Positions 5,299-13,469 of a stretch of DNA of 14,010 nt are shown here, piece by piece. Each line of letters starts with the position of its first letter. Positions within the stretch are counted from its first letter, which is position 1. The stretch is from Lachnospiraceae bacterium (lineage in GTDB: Bacteria > Bacillota > Clostridia > Lachnospirales > Lachnospiraceae). The translations under genes and the position numbers were made by a program. Location: assembly GCA_017446125.1 (NCBI GenBank), contig JAFSRL010000183.1, positions 1-14,010 on the forward strand, in the 5' to 3' direction. Below the pieces are notes generated by a model. That model was not told the DNA's origin and did not search any database. It saw only the letters and a program-made list of their open reading frames with translations.

Positions 5299-5823
5299 AT
5301 GAAGGAATTGAAAGATTACGTGCGCACCATCCCCGATTTTCCCGAGGAGGGGATTATGTTCCGGGATGTGACGAGTGTCTTGCAGGACGCGGACGGATTA
5401 AAGCTCGCGGTGGACACGATGCAGGACATGGTCAAGGATTTGGACTTTGACGTGGTCGTGGGCGCGGAGTCGAGAGGCTTTATCTTTGGCACGCCCATCG
5501 CTTATAACCTGCATAAGCCGCTGGTGCTCATCCGCAAGAAGGGCAAGCTTCCGTGCGAGACAATCGAGGTGGAGTACGACCTTGAGTACGGCAAGGGCAT
5601 CATGGAGATTCACAAGGACGCGATCACGAAGGGACAGAAGGTTCTCATCGTGGACGACTTAATCGCAACGGGCGGCACGACCGAGGCGATGATCAAGCTG
5701 GTCGAAAGTTTGGGCGGCGAGGTCGCGGGCCTCTTATTCTTAATGGAACTGGCAGGCTTAAAGGGCAGGGAGCGGTTGAAGGACTACCGCATGGATTCCG
5801 CCCTGATCTACGAAGGGAAGTAA
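5299..5823 (+). CDS. apt: Adenine phosphoribosyltransferase
   Basis: This 174-residue Apt converts adenine and PRPP to AMP and pyrophosphate, the purine salvage step in the cytosol. The PRPP-binding signature is clear: VLIVDDLIATGGTTEA at residues 115-130. The FRDVTSVLQD segment (21-30) and ESRGFIFG (57-64), which holds the base-specificity loop, also fit Apt rather than other phosphoribosyltransferases. The length is normal. The start at ATG 5299 is supported by AAAGGAGA upstream. Eight bases separate its stop from the rel start, and the apt-rel pair is a common arrangement in Firmicutes, linking purine salvage with (p)ppGpp metabolism. Confidence 0.97.
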   Translation: MKELKDYVRTIPDFPEEGIMFRDVTSVLQDADGLKLAVDTMQDMVKDLDFDVVVGAESRGFIFGTPIAYNLHKPLVLIRKKGKLPCETIEVEYDLEYGKGIMEIHKDAITKGQKVLIVDDLIATGGTTEAMIKLVESLGGEVAGLLFLMELAGLKGRERLKDYRMDSALIYEGK

Positions 5824-5831
5824 GCACATAT

Positions 5832-8111
5832 TTGATCGCACACATTGATGACGGGAGAATTGAACGCATTGACGAATACATCAGTCCCGAGAACCTTTAC
5901 GAAGGGCTTATCACCCGTGTGCGAAAATACCATCCTTCGGACGATATCACATTAATCGAAAAAGCATACCGGCTCGCGGATGAGGCGCATAAGGAACAGA
6001 TGCGCAGGTCGGGCGAGCCGTACATCATTCACCCGCTGTGTGTTTCCATTGTTCTCGCGGACCTCGAGATGGACAAGGAAACAATCGCCGCGGGTCTTTT
6101 GCATGACGTCATCGAGGACACCATCTATTCGAAGGAGGAGATTGAGGCTTCCTTCGGCGAGGACGTCGCGCTTTTGGTGGACGGTGTCACCAAGCTGACA
6201 AAGCTGCAGCTTTCCGCGGACTACAAGGACAAGACGCCGGACCAGCTTGACGCACAGGCGCAGAACCTGCGCAAGATGTTCCTTGCGATGGCAAAGGATA
6301 TCCGCGTGATCATCATCAAGCTTGCGGATCGCTTGCACAACATGCGGACGCTTACGCACATGCCGCCGGAAAAGCAGCACCGCATTGCGCAGGAAACCTT
6401 AGACATCTATTCCCCGATTGCACAGCGTCTGGGAATTTCCAGAATCAAGGTCGAGCTTGACGACCTTTCCTTAAAGTATTTAAAGCCGGAGGTTTATGAG
6501 GAGCTTGTGGAGAAGGTCACCGAGCGCATGAGCGAGCGCGAGGACTATGTGCGCGACATCGTGTCGGAGGTGAAGCGCCACATGGACGACGCCGGCATCC
6601 ACGCGGAGGTGGACGGCAGGGTTAAACATTACTTCAGCATTTACAAAAAGATGCGCAACCAGGGAAAGAGCCTGGATCAGATTTACGATCTCTTTGCCGT
6701 TCGCATCATTGTCGATTCCGTAAAGGACTGCTACGCGGCGTTGGGCATCATCCATGAGATGTACACCCCGATTCCGGGACGCTTCAAGGATTACATCGCG
6801 ATGCCCAAGGAGAACATGTACCAGTCGTTGCACACGACACTCTTCGGCTCGACCGGACAGCCCTTTGAAATTCAAATCAGAACCTTTGACATGCACAAGG
6901 CGGCGGAGTACGGTATCGCCGCGCACTGGAAATACAAGGACGCCTCCGACGGGCGAAAGAGCGAAACGCAGGAGGAGGAAAAGCTTGCGTGGCTGCGCCA
7001 GATCTTGGAGTGGCAGCGCGACATGTCGGATAACCACCAGTTCATGAACCTCTTGAAGGGCGACCTGGATTTGTTCTCTGACAACGTGTACTGCTTCACG
7101 CCCTCCGGCGATGTGAAGAACCTTCCCGCCGGCGCGACACCCATCGATTTTGCCTACGCGGTGCATACGCAGGTGGGCAACAAGATGATTGGCGCGAGAG
7201 TGAACGGCAAGCTGGTACACCTGGACTACCGCATCCAGAACGGCGACCAGATTGAGATTTTAACGAGCGCGTCCTCGAAGGGACCGTCCCGCGACTGGCT
7301 TGCAATCGCGAAGTCCACGTCCACGAAGACCAAAATCAACCAGTGGTTCCGCAAGGAGTTTAAAGAAGAGAACATCGCGAAGGGACGCGAACTGTTAAAC
7401 TCGTTTTGCAAGACCAAGGGCGTGGAGCTCGGGGAAATCATCAAGCCGGAGTACCAGTCCATCATCCAGAAAAAATACGGCTTCCGCGACTGGGACGCGG
7501 TGCTGGCGGCCATTGGACACGGCGGCTTAAAGGAAGCCCAGATCGGTCACAAAATCATCGAGCTGCACGACAAGGAATTAAAAAAGGACATCACGGACGA
7601 GGAGGTTTTAGCGGCGGTTGCCGATGGGAACAACATCCCCATCGTCTCCGGCAAGGGACATTCCATCATCGTCAAGGGCGTGCACGATGTCGCGGTGCAT
7701 TTCTCCAAGTGTTGCAATCCGGTGCCGGGCGACGACATCGTGGGGTTTGTGACAAGAGGCCGCGGCGTTTCGATTCACCGGCGTGACTGCATCAATGTGC
7801 AGCACATGGAAGACGATGACAAGACACGCATCATCGAAGCGGAATGGGAGGATGCCTCCGGCGAGGGCGGAAAGTACATCGCGGACATCCGCATCTACGC
7901 GGACAACCGCAAGGGTCTGCTTTCCGACATCGCGAGACTCTTAAGCGAAAAGGGCATTGACATTCTTTCGATGAACACGCGCATTTCGAAGCAGGGCATG
8001 GCGACCTTGGAGACCAGCTTCGAGGTGGGCGGAAGAGAAGAATTACAGTCGACGATTGAGCGCATCCGCAGCGTGGAGAGCGTGATTGATATTGAAAGGA
8101 CGATGGGATAA
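5832..8111 (+). CDS. relA: Bifunctional (p)ppGpp synthetase/hydrolase Rel
   Basis: This 759-residue long RSH protein makes and degrades the stringent-response alarmone (p)ppGpp. The HD hydrolase domain is intact (H67 in YIIHPLC, H91-D92 in LLHDVIEDT, D166 and N170 in KLADRLHNMRT). The synthetase domain spans about 245-375 and has RFKD at 317-320, the RXKD motif of bifunctional Rel enzymes rather than the EXDD of RelA. A TGS domain begins at VYCFTPSGDV (419), a helical/zinc-finger-like region includes HFSKCCNPVPGDD, and an ACT domain forms the last ~75 residues. The start is TTG 5832, chosen because the residues that follow (IAHIDDGRIERIDEYISPENLY) look like the family N terminus and no better codon exists. 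No good Shine-Dalgarno sequence precedes it, so coupling to apt is likely. Confidence 0.95.
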   Translation: MIAHIDDGRIERIDEYISPENLYEGLITRVRKYHPSDDITLIEKAYRLADEAHKEQMRRSGEPYIIHPLCVSIVLADLEMDKETIAAGLLHDVIEDTIYSKEEIEASFGEDVALLVDGVTKLTKLQLSADYKDKTPDQLDAQAQNLRKMFLAMAKDIRVIIIKLADRLHNMRTLTHMPPEKQHRIAQETLDIYSPIAQRLGISRIKVELDDLSLKYLKPEVYEELVEKVTERMSEREDYVRDIVSEVKRHMDDAGIHAEVDGRVKHYFSIYKKMRNQGKSLDQIYDLFAVRIIVDSVKDCYAALGIIHEMYTPIPGRFKDYIAMPKENMYQSLHTTLFGSTGQPFEIQIRTFDMHKAAEYGIAAHWKYKDASDGRKSETQEEEKLAWLRQILEWQRDMSDNHQFMNLLKGDLDLFSDNVYCFTPSGDVKNLPAGATPIDFAYAVHTQVGNKMIGARVNGKLVHLDYRIQNGDQIEILTSASSKGPSRDWLAIAKSTSTKTKINQWFRKEFKEENIAKGRELLNSFCKTKGVELGEIIKPEYQSIIQKKYGFRDWDAVLAAIGHGGLKEAQIGHKIIELHDKELKKDITDEEVLAAVADGNNIPIVSGKGHSIIVKGVHDVAVHFSKCCNPVPGDDIVGFVTRGRGVSIHRRDCINVQHMEDDDKTRIIEAEWEDASGEGGKYIADIRIYADNRKGLLSDIARLLSEKGIDILSMNTRISKQGMATLETSFEVGGREELQSTIERIRSVESVIDIERTMG

Positions 8112-8755
8112 TGGCAAACGGGGAAGTGAAATTCGGCGCGTTTACGCTGGGCATGGTGCAGACAAACTGCTATTATGTTTATCGTGAAGGGGATGGTAAA
8201 GAAACCCCCTGCATCGTGATTGATCCCGGTGATTTGGGAAGCCGCGTACATGAGGAGCTTGCAAAGCGCGGTTTAAAGACTGCATTGATTTTATTAACCC
8301 ATGCGCACTTCGATCACATCTTGGGCGTCGATGAATTGCGAAAGCTCTCCGGCGCCGAAGTGTGGGGGAGTGAAGAAGAAAAAGAGTTGTTTGACGATCC
8401 GTCCTTAAACTGTTCTTCTGACATCGGTCGTCCCTGCACGGTGAAGATTGACCGTTACTTAAAGGATCTTGAGACCTTCGAGGCGGCGGGATTAACGCTT
8501 CAGACGATTTCGACCCCCGGACACACGAAGGGAAGCTGCTGCTTCTATATCAAAGAAGCGAACCTTCTGTTTTCCGGCGACACGCTCTTTGCGGAGAGTG
8601 TGGGACGTACGGATTTGCCCACCGGCTCCATGTCCGCACAGGTGCGCTCCATTAAGGAGAAGCTCTTTGCCCTGCCGGATGATACGCTTGTGCTTTCCGG
8701 CCATACCGGTGAGACAACCATCGGTCATGAAAAGAAGTACAACCCGTTCTTATGA
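8111..8755 (+). CDS. Metallo-beta-lactamase-fold hydrolase (glyoxalase II-like)
   Basis: This 214-residue single-domain enzyme has the two-metal signature THAHFDH (residues 63-69, HXHXDH), a GHTKGS histidine motif, GDTLFAESVGRTD with the bridging aspartate, and a C-terminal histidine in LSGHTGETTIGHE. It belongs to the YqgX/GloB-like thioester hydrolase group common in Firmicutes; the physiological substrate is not known and a true glyoxalase II role should not be assumed. The start ATG shares one base with the rel stop (TAATG), and the stop overlaps the hemZ start by ATGA, so all three genes are translationally coupled. AAAGGACGATGGG supplies the ribosome binding site inside the rel end. Confidence 0.9.
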   Translation: MANGEVKFGAFTLGMVQTNCYYVYREGDGKETPCIVIDPGDLGSRVHEELAKRGLKTALILLTHAHFDHILGVDELRKLSGAEVWGSEEEKELFDDPSLNCSSDIGRPCTVKIDRYLKDLETFEAAGLTLQTISTPGHTKGSCCFYIKEANLLFSGDTLFAESVGRTDLPTGSMSAQVRSIKEKLFALPDDTLVLSGHTGETTIGHEKKYNPFL

Positions 8756-10155
8756 TCGCGGTCGTTGTTTTTGACAAAACCTTTTCTTATGAGATTCATT
8801 CCCTTGTGAAAGCCTTTTATCCGATGCAGGATGTGAAGGTGTATCTTTCGTCGGAGGAAATTCCTGACAACGCGGACCGCCTTGTACTGCCGGCACTTCC
8901 GAATGAGCGCGATCCCTTAAAACGCAGGCTCTATTCTTTCCTGTCCGAACACACGCATAAGACACTGCCCTGGGGCACCTTAACCGGCATTCGTCCCACG
9001 AGGATCGCACTGGCAGGGCTCTATGCCGGCAAAACAGAGGAAGAAATCCGCGCGCAGTTTCGCTATGAATACTTCACAAGCGATGAAAAGATTCTTCTTT
9101 CGACGAACATCGCAAAGCGCGAAAAAACCATTCTCGACACCATGGATGTGCGTGCAGGCTACAGTCTCTACATCGGCATTCCGTTTTGCCCCACGACCTG
9201 TGCGTACTGTTCCTTTGCTTCTTATCCGCTTGCGAAAAACGAATCAAAGACAGACGCGTATGTCACCGCGCTCATCAGGGAGCTTGACTATGTCGCGGAT
9301 GCGTTTTCCCATAAGGAGCTGCACAGCATTTATTTGGGCGGCGGAACGCCCACAACCCTAACCGGTACGCAATCCGAGCGTCTGTTAAACGCAATCGAAG
9401 AACGGCTTGACGTACAACACCTGCGGGAATTTACCGTCGAGTGCGGGCGGCCGGATTCGATGGACTTAGAGAAGCTCACTGTTTTGAAACGGCACGGCAT
9501 CAGCCGCATCTGTGTGAACCCGCAGACCTTTAAACAGGACACCCTAAACACCATCGGACGCGCACATACGGTGGAGGACACCGTCCGCGCGTATACGCTT
9601 GCGCTGGAGGCGGGCTTTGATCATATCAATATGGACCTCATCTTAGGCCTGCCCGGCGAAACGACGGAGGATGTCAAACACACGATGGAGGAGGTCGCGC
9701 GCTTAAACCCTGACGATGTCACCGTGCATTCCCTCGCGGTGAAGCGCGGCAGCTTCTTACACCGCAAGCTGACGGAGGGCGAGGACTTTCAACGTGCGGA
9801 TGCACCGGATGAAATGATGCGCACCGCAACAGCGTACGCGAACGACATTTGCTGCACGCCGTACTACCTCTACCGCCAGAAGAACATGACCGGCAACATG
9901 GAGAACACGGGCTTCGCCAAAGAGGGAAAAGAGGGAATCTACAACATCCTGATCAATGAAGAGGTGGAATCGATTGTTGCGCTGGGTGCCGGCGCGATCT
10001 CTAAGCGCATCTTTTATATAGAAGAAACGGATACAAACCGCGAAAATGCGCCGTTTTCCGTGCGCATCGAGCGCAGCGAAAATCTGAAGGAGCTGGATCT
10101 GTATCTGGCACGCGTCGATGAAATGATTGAGCGCAAGAAAGCGCTGTTTGATTAA
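8752..10155 (+). CDS. hemZ: HemZ-type radical SAM protein (coproporphyrinogen dehydrogenase-like)
   Basis: This 467-residue HemN-related radical SAM protein has its own N-terminal domain of about 130 residues, typical of HemZ. The iron-sulfur ligands are C146, C150 and C153 in FCPTTCAYC (CX3CX2C), followed by the SAM-binding GGGTPTTL (196-203). HemN relatives oxidise coproporphyrinogen III to protoporphyrinogen IX without oxygen. For HemZ the exact reaction is less certain, and it is found in Clostridia that lack a full haem pathway, so the substrate remains open. The ATG overlaps the previous stop by four bases. The rel-MBL-hemZ neighbourhood recurs in Lachnospiraceae, as far as I recall. 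It is the last gene of the operon here. Confidence 0.9.
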   Translation: MIAVVVFDKTFSYEIHSLVKAFYPMQDVKVYLSSEEIPDNADRLVLPALPNERDPLKRRLYSFLSEHTHKTLPWGTLTGIRPTRIALAGLYAGKTEEEIRAQFRYEYFTSDEKILLSTNIAKREKTILDTMDVRAGYSLYIGIPFCPTTCAYCSFASYPLAKNESKTDAYVTALIRELDYVADAFSHKELHSIYLGGGTPTTLTGTQSERLLNAIEERLDVQHLREFTVECGRPDSMDLEKLTVLKRHGISRICVNPQTFKQDTLNTIGRAHTVEDTVRAYTLALEAGFDHINMDLILGLPGETTEDVKHTMEEVARLNPDDVTVHSLAVKRGSFLHRKLTEGEDFQRADAPDEMMRTATAYANDICCTPYYLYRQKNMTGNMENTGFAKEGKEGIYNILINEEVESIVALGAGAISKRIFYIEETDTNRENAPFSVRIERSENLKELDLYLARVDEMIERKKALFD

Positions 10156-10172
10156 GATTTCTTATTTCCCAC

Positions 10173-10201
10173 TTGCACAGAAAGATTTTTTGGTGTATCT
10201 T
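10173..10201 (+). promoter_or_regulatory. Probable sigma-A promoter of topA
   Basis: TTGCAC (10173-10178), a 17-base spacer and TATCTT (10196-10201) resemble a vegetative promoter. It lies in the 101-base gap between hemZ and topA. The -10 departs from consensus at two positions. Expression of topA by read-through from hemZ is also possible, because no convincing terminator separates them. Confidence 0.5.
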
Positions 10202-10256
10202 TTTAACTGTTACCATGAAGTTGTAAGAAAATTCCGACAGGAGGAATGTTGATTAT

Positions 10257-12356
10257 ATGGCTGCAAAGAAGAATCTTTTGATCGTGGAGTCGCCCACCAA
10301 GGTGAAGGCGATCAAGAAGTTTTTGGGTACAAATTATGAGGTTGCCGCGTCAAACGGACACGTGAGAGACCTGCCCAAGTCCCAGATGGGCATTGACACG
10401 GAACACGATTATGAGCAGAAGTATATAACGATCCGCGGCAAGGGCGAGCTGTTAAGCGCGCTGCGCAAGCAGGTCAAGAAAGCGGATCATGTCTATCTTG
10501 CAACGGACCCTGACCGCGAGGGTGAGGCGATTTCCTGGCATTTATTGTATGCGTTGAAGTTGAACGAGGATCCCGGGAAGGTATCCCGCATCACCTTCAA
10601 TGAAATCACGAAGGGCGCGGTGAAGGAATCCATTAAGCATGCGCGCAACATCGACATGAACTTAGTCGATGCGCAGCAGGCGCGCCGCATTTTGGACCGT
10701 GTTGTCGGTTACCGCATTTCACCGCTTTTATGGTCGAAGATCAAACGCGGCTTAAGCGCGGGACGCGTGCAGTCCGTCGCCTTGCGCATCATCTGCGACC
10801 GCGAGGAGGAGATTGCCGCCTTCATTCCGCAGGAATACTGGTCGCTTGACGCGGAGCTTACCGTCGAAGGAACCAAGGACAAGTTGATCGCGCACTACTT
10901 CGGCGAGGGCGAGGGCAAAAAGGAGATTCCGAATAAGGAAGCGCTGGATGCACTGATCAAAGAAATCGTGAAGGAATCCTTCCATATTTCTTCCGTGAAA
11001 AAGAATGAACGCACGAAGAAGCCGCCGCTGCCGTTTACGACCTCCACAATGCAGCAGGAGGCATCGAAGGCGCTGAACTTCTCGACGTTAAAGACCATGC
11101 GCATCGCGCAGCAGCTTTATGAAGGCATTGATGTCAAGGGAAGCGGCACGGTCGGTTTGATTACCTATTTGCGTACGGATTCCACGCGTGTGTCGGAAGA
11201 GGCGCAGGCGTCATCTGTCGCTTACATCCGTGAAACCTACGGTGACAACTATGTGGCGGAAAGCCCCGCGACGAAGAAGAGCTCCGGAAAAATCCAAGAC
11301 GCGCACGAAGCAATCCGTCCCACGGATGTTTCCCGCACCCCTGTATTAATGAAGGAATACTTAACGCGTGACCAGTTCAAGCTGTACCAGTTGATCTGGC
11401 GCCGCTTCATGGCAAGCCGCATGACGCCCTCCGTGTATGAGAACATCTCCGTGCGCATTGATGCGGGCGTACACCGCTTCAAGACCTCGTCTTCGAAGAT
11501 GGTCTTTGACGGTTATCAGTCCGTGTATACGCAGGAGGATGACGGCGAGGACGCAAGACGCGGGCATACCTTAAAGGAAAACATCAGTGAAGACACGGCG
11601 CTTCATTTTGAACAGTTTGATTCCAAGCAGCATTTCACGCAGCCGCCGGCGCACTACACCGAAGCGTCGTTGGTGCATGACTTGGAGTCATTGGGAATCG
11701 GTCGTCCTTCCACCTACGCGCCCACCATCTCGACGATTTTGGCGCGCCGCTATATCACGAAGGAGGGGCGCAACATCTTCGTAACGGAGCTCGGAGAAAT
11801 CGTCAACAAGCTCATGAAGGAAAACTTCCCCTCGATTGTGGACGTGAATTTCACTGCGACGATGGAAGGCAAGCTGGATAAGGTGGAAGACGGCGAGGTG
11901 CGGTGGAAGTCCATCATCGAGGAGTTCTATCCGGACCTTGACAATGCGGTCAATGAAGCGGAAAAGAACTTGGAAAAGATTGTGATTGCGGATGAGGAGA
12001 CGGAAGAGGTTTGCGAAAACTGCGGACGCAACATGGTCATCAAGTACGGTCCGCACGGACGCTTCCTTGCCTGCCCGGGATTCCCCGAGTGCCGCAACAC
12101 GAAGCCGTACTATGAGAAGATTGGTGTCGCCTGCCCCAAGTGCGGTAAGGATGTTGTCTTGAAAAAGACAAAGAAGGGGCGTAAATACTACGGCTGCATC
12201 GACAATCCGGAATGCGACTTTATGGTCTGGCAGAAGCCTTCGGCGAAGCCCTGTCCCAAGTGCGGCGCGCTGATGGTCGAAAAGGGGTCCAAGCTTGTCT
12301 GTACCGTAGAGGGCTGCGGTCATATGGAAGACAAACCGGAGGATGAAAATAACTGA
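10257..12356 (+). CDS. topA: DNA topoisomerase I (type IA)
   Basis: This 699-residue topoisomerase I relaxes negative supercoils by a transient 5'-phosphotyrosine break. The TOPRIM domain starts at LLIVESPTK (E11) and contains the metal-binding DPDREGE (D84, D86, E88). The catalytic tyrosine is Y304 in LITYLRTDSTR. The body ends near residue 580 and is followed by a C-terminal zinc-ribbon tail from C586 with the modules CENCG, CPKCG-KDVV and CPKCG-ALMV. The length is normal for Firmicutes. AGGAGG stands 12 bases before ATG 10257, slightly far but with no alternative in frame. topA immediately before codY matches the conserved order also seen in Bacillus, where more genes separate the two. Confidence 0.97.
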   Translation: MAAKKNLLIVESPTKVKAIKKFLGTNYEVAASNGHVRDLPKSQMGIDTEHDYEQKYITIRGKGELLSALRKQVKKADHVYLATDPDREGEAISWHLLYALKLNEDPGKVSRITFNEITKGAVKESIKHARNIDMNLVDAQQARRILDRVVGYRISPLLWSKIKRGLSAGRVQSVALRIICDREEEIAAFIPQEYWSLDAELTVEGTKDKLIAHYFGEGEGKKEIPNKEALDALIKEIVKESFHISSVKKNERTKKPPLPFTTSTMQQEASKALNFSTLKTMRIAQQLYEGIDVKGSGTVGLITYLRTDSTRVSEEAQASSVAYIRETYGDNYVAESPATKKSSGKIQDAHEAIRPTDVSRTPVLMKEYLTRDQFKLYQLIWRRFMASRMTPSVYENISVRIDAGVHRFKTSSSKMVFDGYQSVYTQEDDGEDARRGHTLKENISEDTALHFEQFDSKQHFTQPPAHYTEASLVHDLESLGIGRPSTYAPTISTILARRYITKEGRNIFVTELGEIVNKLMKENFPSIVDVNFTATMEGKLDKVEDGEVRWKSIIEEFYPDLDNAVNEAEKNLEKIVIADEETEEVCENCGRNMVIKYGPHGRFLACPGFPECRNTKPYYEKIGVACPKCGKDVVLKKTKKGRKYYGCIDNPECDFMVWQKPSAKPCPKCGALMVEKGSKLVCTVEGCGHMEDKPEDENN

Positions 12357-12376
12357 AATATCCACATTATTTTGCG

Positions 12377-12433
12377 AATTTAGTGACAATTTAGCGAGAA
12401 TTTTCGAATTTTTCCTAAATTTTCTCAAAAATT
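12377..12433. promoter_or_regulatory. Phased AATT tracts with a CodY-box-like motif upstream of codY
   Basis: Six AATT steps begin at 12377, 12388, 12399, 12407, 12418 and 12430, on average 10.6 bases apart, close to one helical turn, so the DNA is expected to curve. The sequence at 12418-12432, AATTTTCTCAAAAAT, differs from the CodY consensus AATTTTCWGAAAATT at two of 15 positions. Autoregulation by CodY is plausible but not shown; the AT-rich background raises the chance of accidental matches. Confidence 0.45.
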
Positions 12434-12446
12434 GCTCACTTTTGCA

Positions 12447-12480
12447 TTGAAGTTTGATAATTTTTGTGGTAAGATATAAA
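12447..12480 (+). promoter_or_regulatory. Probable sigma-A promoter of codY
   Basis: There are two overlapping choices: TTGAAG (12447-12452) with a 17-base spacer and TAAGAT (12470-12475), or TTGATA (12454-12459) with a short 15-base spacer and TATAAA (12475-12480). Either starts the message about 50 bases before codY. I prefer the first for spacing. Confidence 0.5.
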
Positions 12481-12533
12481 CAGTCTAAGTATTTCGTGAA
12501 ACTTTGTAAAATTACGAACAGGAGAGTTTTCGC

Positions 12534-13313
12534 ATGAGCAGTGTGCAATTACTGGACAAAACACGAAAGATTGGAAAGTTGCTGCACAACAGCAATTCCG
12601 GAAAGGTGATTTTCAGCGATATCTGCAAGGTATTGTGTGAGATTCTGTCCTCGAATATGATGGTCATCAGCAAAAAGGGTAAGGTCCTGGGTGTCGGGGA
12701 GGCCGGCGCTGTGGATCCGCTGGGCGCTTTGAGCGAGAATACCGTGAGCACCTTCATCGACCCGATGCTGAACGAGCGCTTCTTAAACGTGCTTTCCACC
12801 AAGGAAAACGTGAATCTTGCGACGCTCGGGTTTGAGAACGTGGACCACAAGAAGTATCAGGCAATCATTGCACCGATTGAGATTGCGGGCGAGCGCCTGG
12901 GAACCTTGTTCATTTACAAGGGCGATGAGCCGTATGACATTGAGGACATCATTCTGTGCGAGTATGCGACGACCGTGGTGGGACTGGAGATGCTGCGCGC
13001 CGTGAACGAGGAGAACGCGGAAGAGAGCCGGAAGCTCGCCGTTGTAAAGAGCGCGATTTCAACGCTGTCCTTCTCCGAAATGGTGGCAATCTTTCACATC
13101 TTCGACGAGCTCGACGGCTTGGAAGGTGTGCTCGTTGCGAGTAAGATTGCGGACCGCGTGGGCATCACAAGAAGCGTCATCGTCAACGCCCTGCGCAAGT
13201 TCGAGTCCGCGGGCGTCATTGAGTCGCGGTCAAGCGGCATGAAGGGGACGTACATCAAGGTCCTCAATGATGTGGTGTTTGATGAGATCAAGAAGCTGAG
13301 ATTGCAGATGTAG
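12534..13313 (+). CDS. codY: GTP- and amino-acid-sensing global repressor CodY
   Basis: This 259-residue CodY has the same length as the Bacillus subtilis protein. The N-terminal GAF domain (about 1-155), which binds branched-chain amino acids in the family, is joined by a helical linker to a winged helix-turn-helix. The DNA-recognition region at 199-226 (including ASKIADRVGITRS and VNALRKFESAG) is nearly invariant in Firmicutes. CodY is activated by GTP and isoleucine/valine and represses nitrogen, amino-acid and motility genes during growth; a fall in GTP when Rel makes (p)ppGpp releases it. AGGAGAG seven bases before ATG 12534 fixes the start. It lies between topA and the flagellar operon, as in Bacillus, where CodY represses that operon directly. 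Confidence 0.97.
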   Translation: MSSVQLLDKTRKIGKLLHNSNSGKVIFSDICKVLCEILSSNMMVISKKGKVLGVGEAGAVDPLGALSENTVSTFIDPMLNERFLNVLSTKENVNLATLGFENVDHKKYQAIIAPIEIAGERLGTLFIYKGDEPYDIEDIILCEYATTVVGLEMLRAVNEENAEESRKLAVVKSAISTLSFSEMVAIFHIFDELDGLEGVLVASKIADRVGITRSVIVNALRKFESAGVIESRSSGMKGTYIKVLNDVVFDEIKKLRLQM

Positions 13314-13343
13314 GGTATTATTGATTTTCGCGAAAAAATATGA

Positions 13344-13372
13344 TGACAAGAAGGGACGGTTCTGTGTTGTCA
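13344..13372 (-). repeat. CCGTCCC-core palindromic repeat, copy 6
   Basis: A 29-nt unit with arms TGACAA / TTGTCA. On the - strand it carries AGAACCGTCCCT at the same offset as the other copies. It is the left half of an inverted pair with copy 7 and begins 30 bases after the codY stop. Confidence 0.8.
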
Positions 13373-13386
13373 CCTTGGGAAGCAGG

Positions 13387-13413
13387 TGACAAACAGAACC
13401 GTCCCTTTTGTCA
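13387..13413 (+). repeat. CCGTCCC-core palindromic repeat, copy 7
   Basis: A 27-nt unit with arms TGACAA / TTGTCA and the core AGAACCGTCCCT. It has one base fewer on each side of the core than the 29-nt units, as in copy 4. It is the right half of the inverted pair. Confidence 0.8.
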
Positions 13414-13415
13414 TC

Positions 13416-13443
13416 TAATGTTTCGAGAGAATCCTTCCGATAT
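13416..13443 (+). promoter_or_regulatory. Candidate sigma-D (sigma-28) promoter upstream of flgB
   Basis: TCCGATAT (13436-13443) matches the flagellar sigma-factor -10 GCCGATAT at seven of eight positions. TAAT (13416-13419) matches TAAA at three of four, with a 16-base spacer (family usual 14-16). Bacillus also has a sigma-D promoter in front of flgB. The hairpin terminator at 13470-13511 would lie in its leader. Confidence 0.45.
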
Positions 13444-13469
13444 AAACGAAGAAGGGAATCAGTATGTGC

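Larger units (their letters stand above)
13342..13415. repeat. Inverted repeat pair forming a long hairpin after codY
   Basis: Copies 6 and 7 face each other across ten bases. The arms of 32-34 bases (GATGACAA...GTCACCT and its complement) pair throughout except for two single-base bulges. In RNA this would be a hairpin of about 32 bp able to halt or protect the codY transcript. It is followed only by TAATGTTT rather than a clean U-tract, so termination is not certain. Confidence 0.75.

Noticed and set aside
6480..7220. 246-codon open frame on the - strand inside rel
   Set aside because: It is a mirror of the GC-rich codons of rel and contains no family-like features.
10156..10195. Terminator between hemZ and topA
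   Set aside because: TTTCT/AGAAA with a following T-run gives only a 5-bp AT stem and overlaps the topA -35, so it is too weak to call.
12357..12446. topA terminator
   Set aside because: The AT-rich stretch contains many A and T runs but no GC-containing stem followed by a U-tract; read-through into codY cannot be excluded.
11688..12548. 286-codon open frame on the - strand over the end of topA and the codY leader
   Set aside because: It is antisense to a clear topA, with composition explained by topA codon bias, and shows no domain motifs or ribosome binding site.
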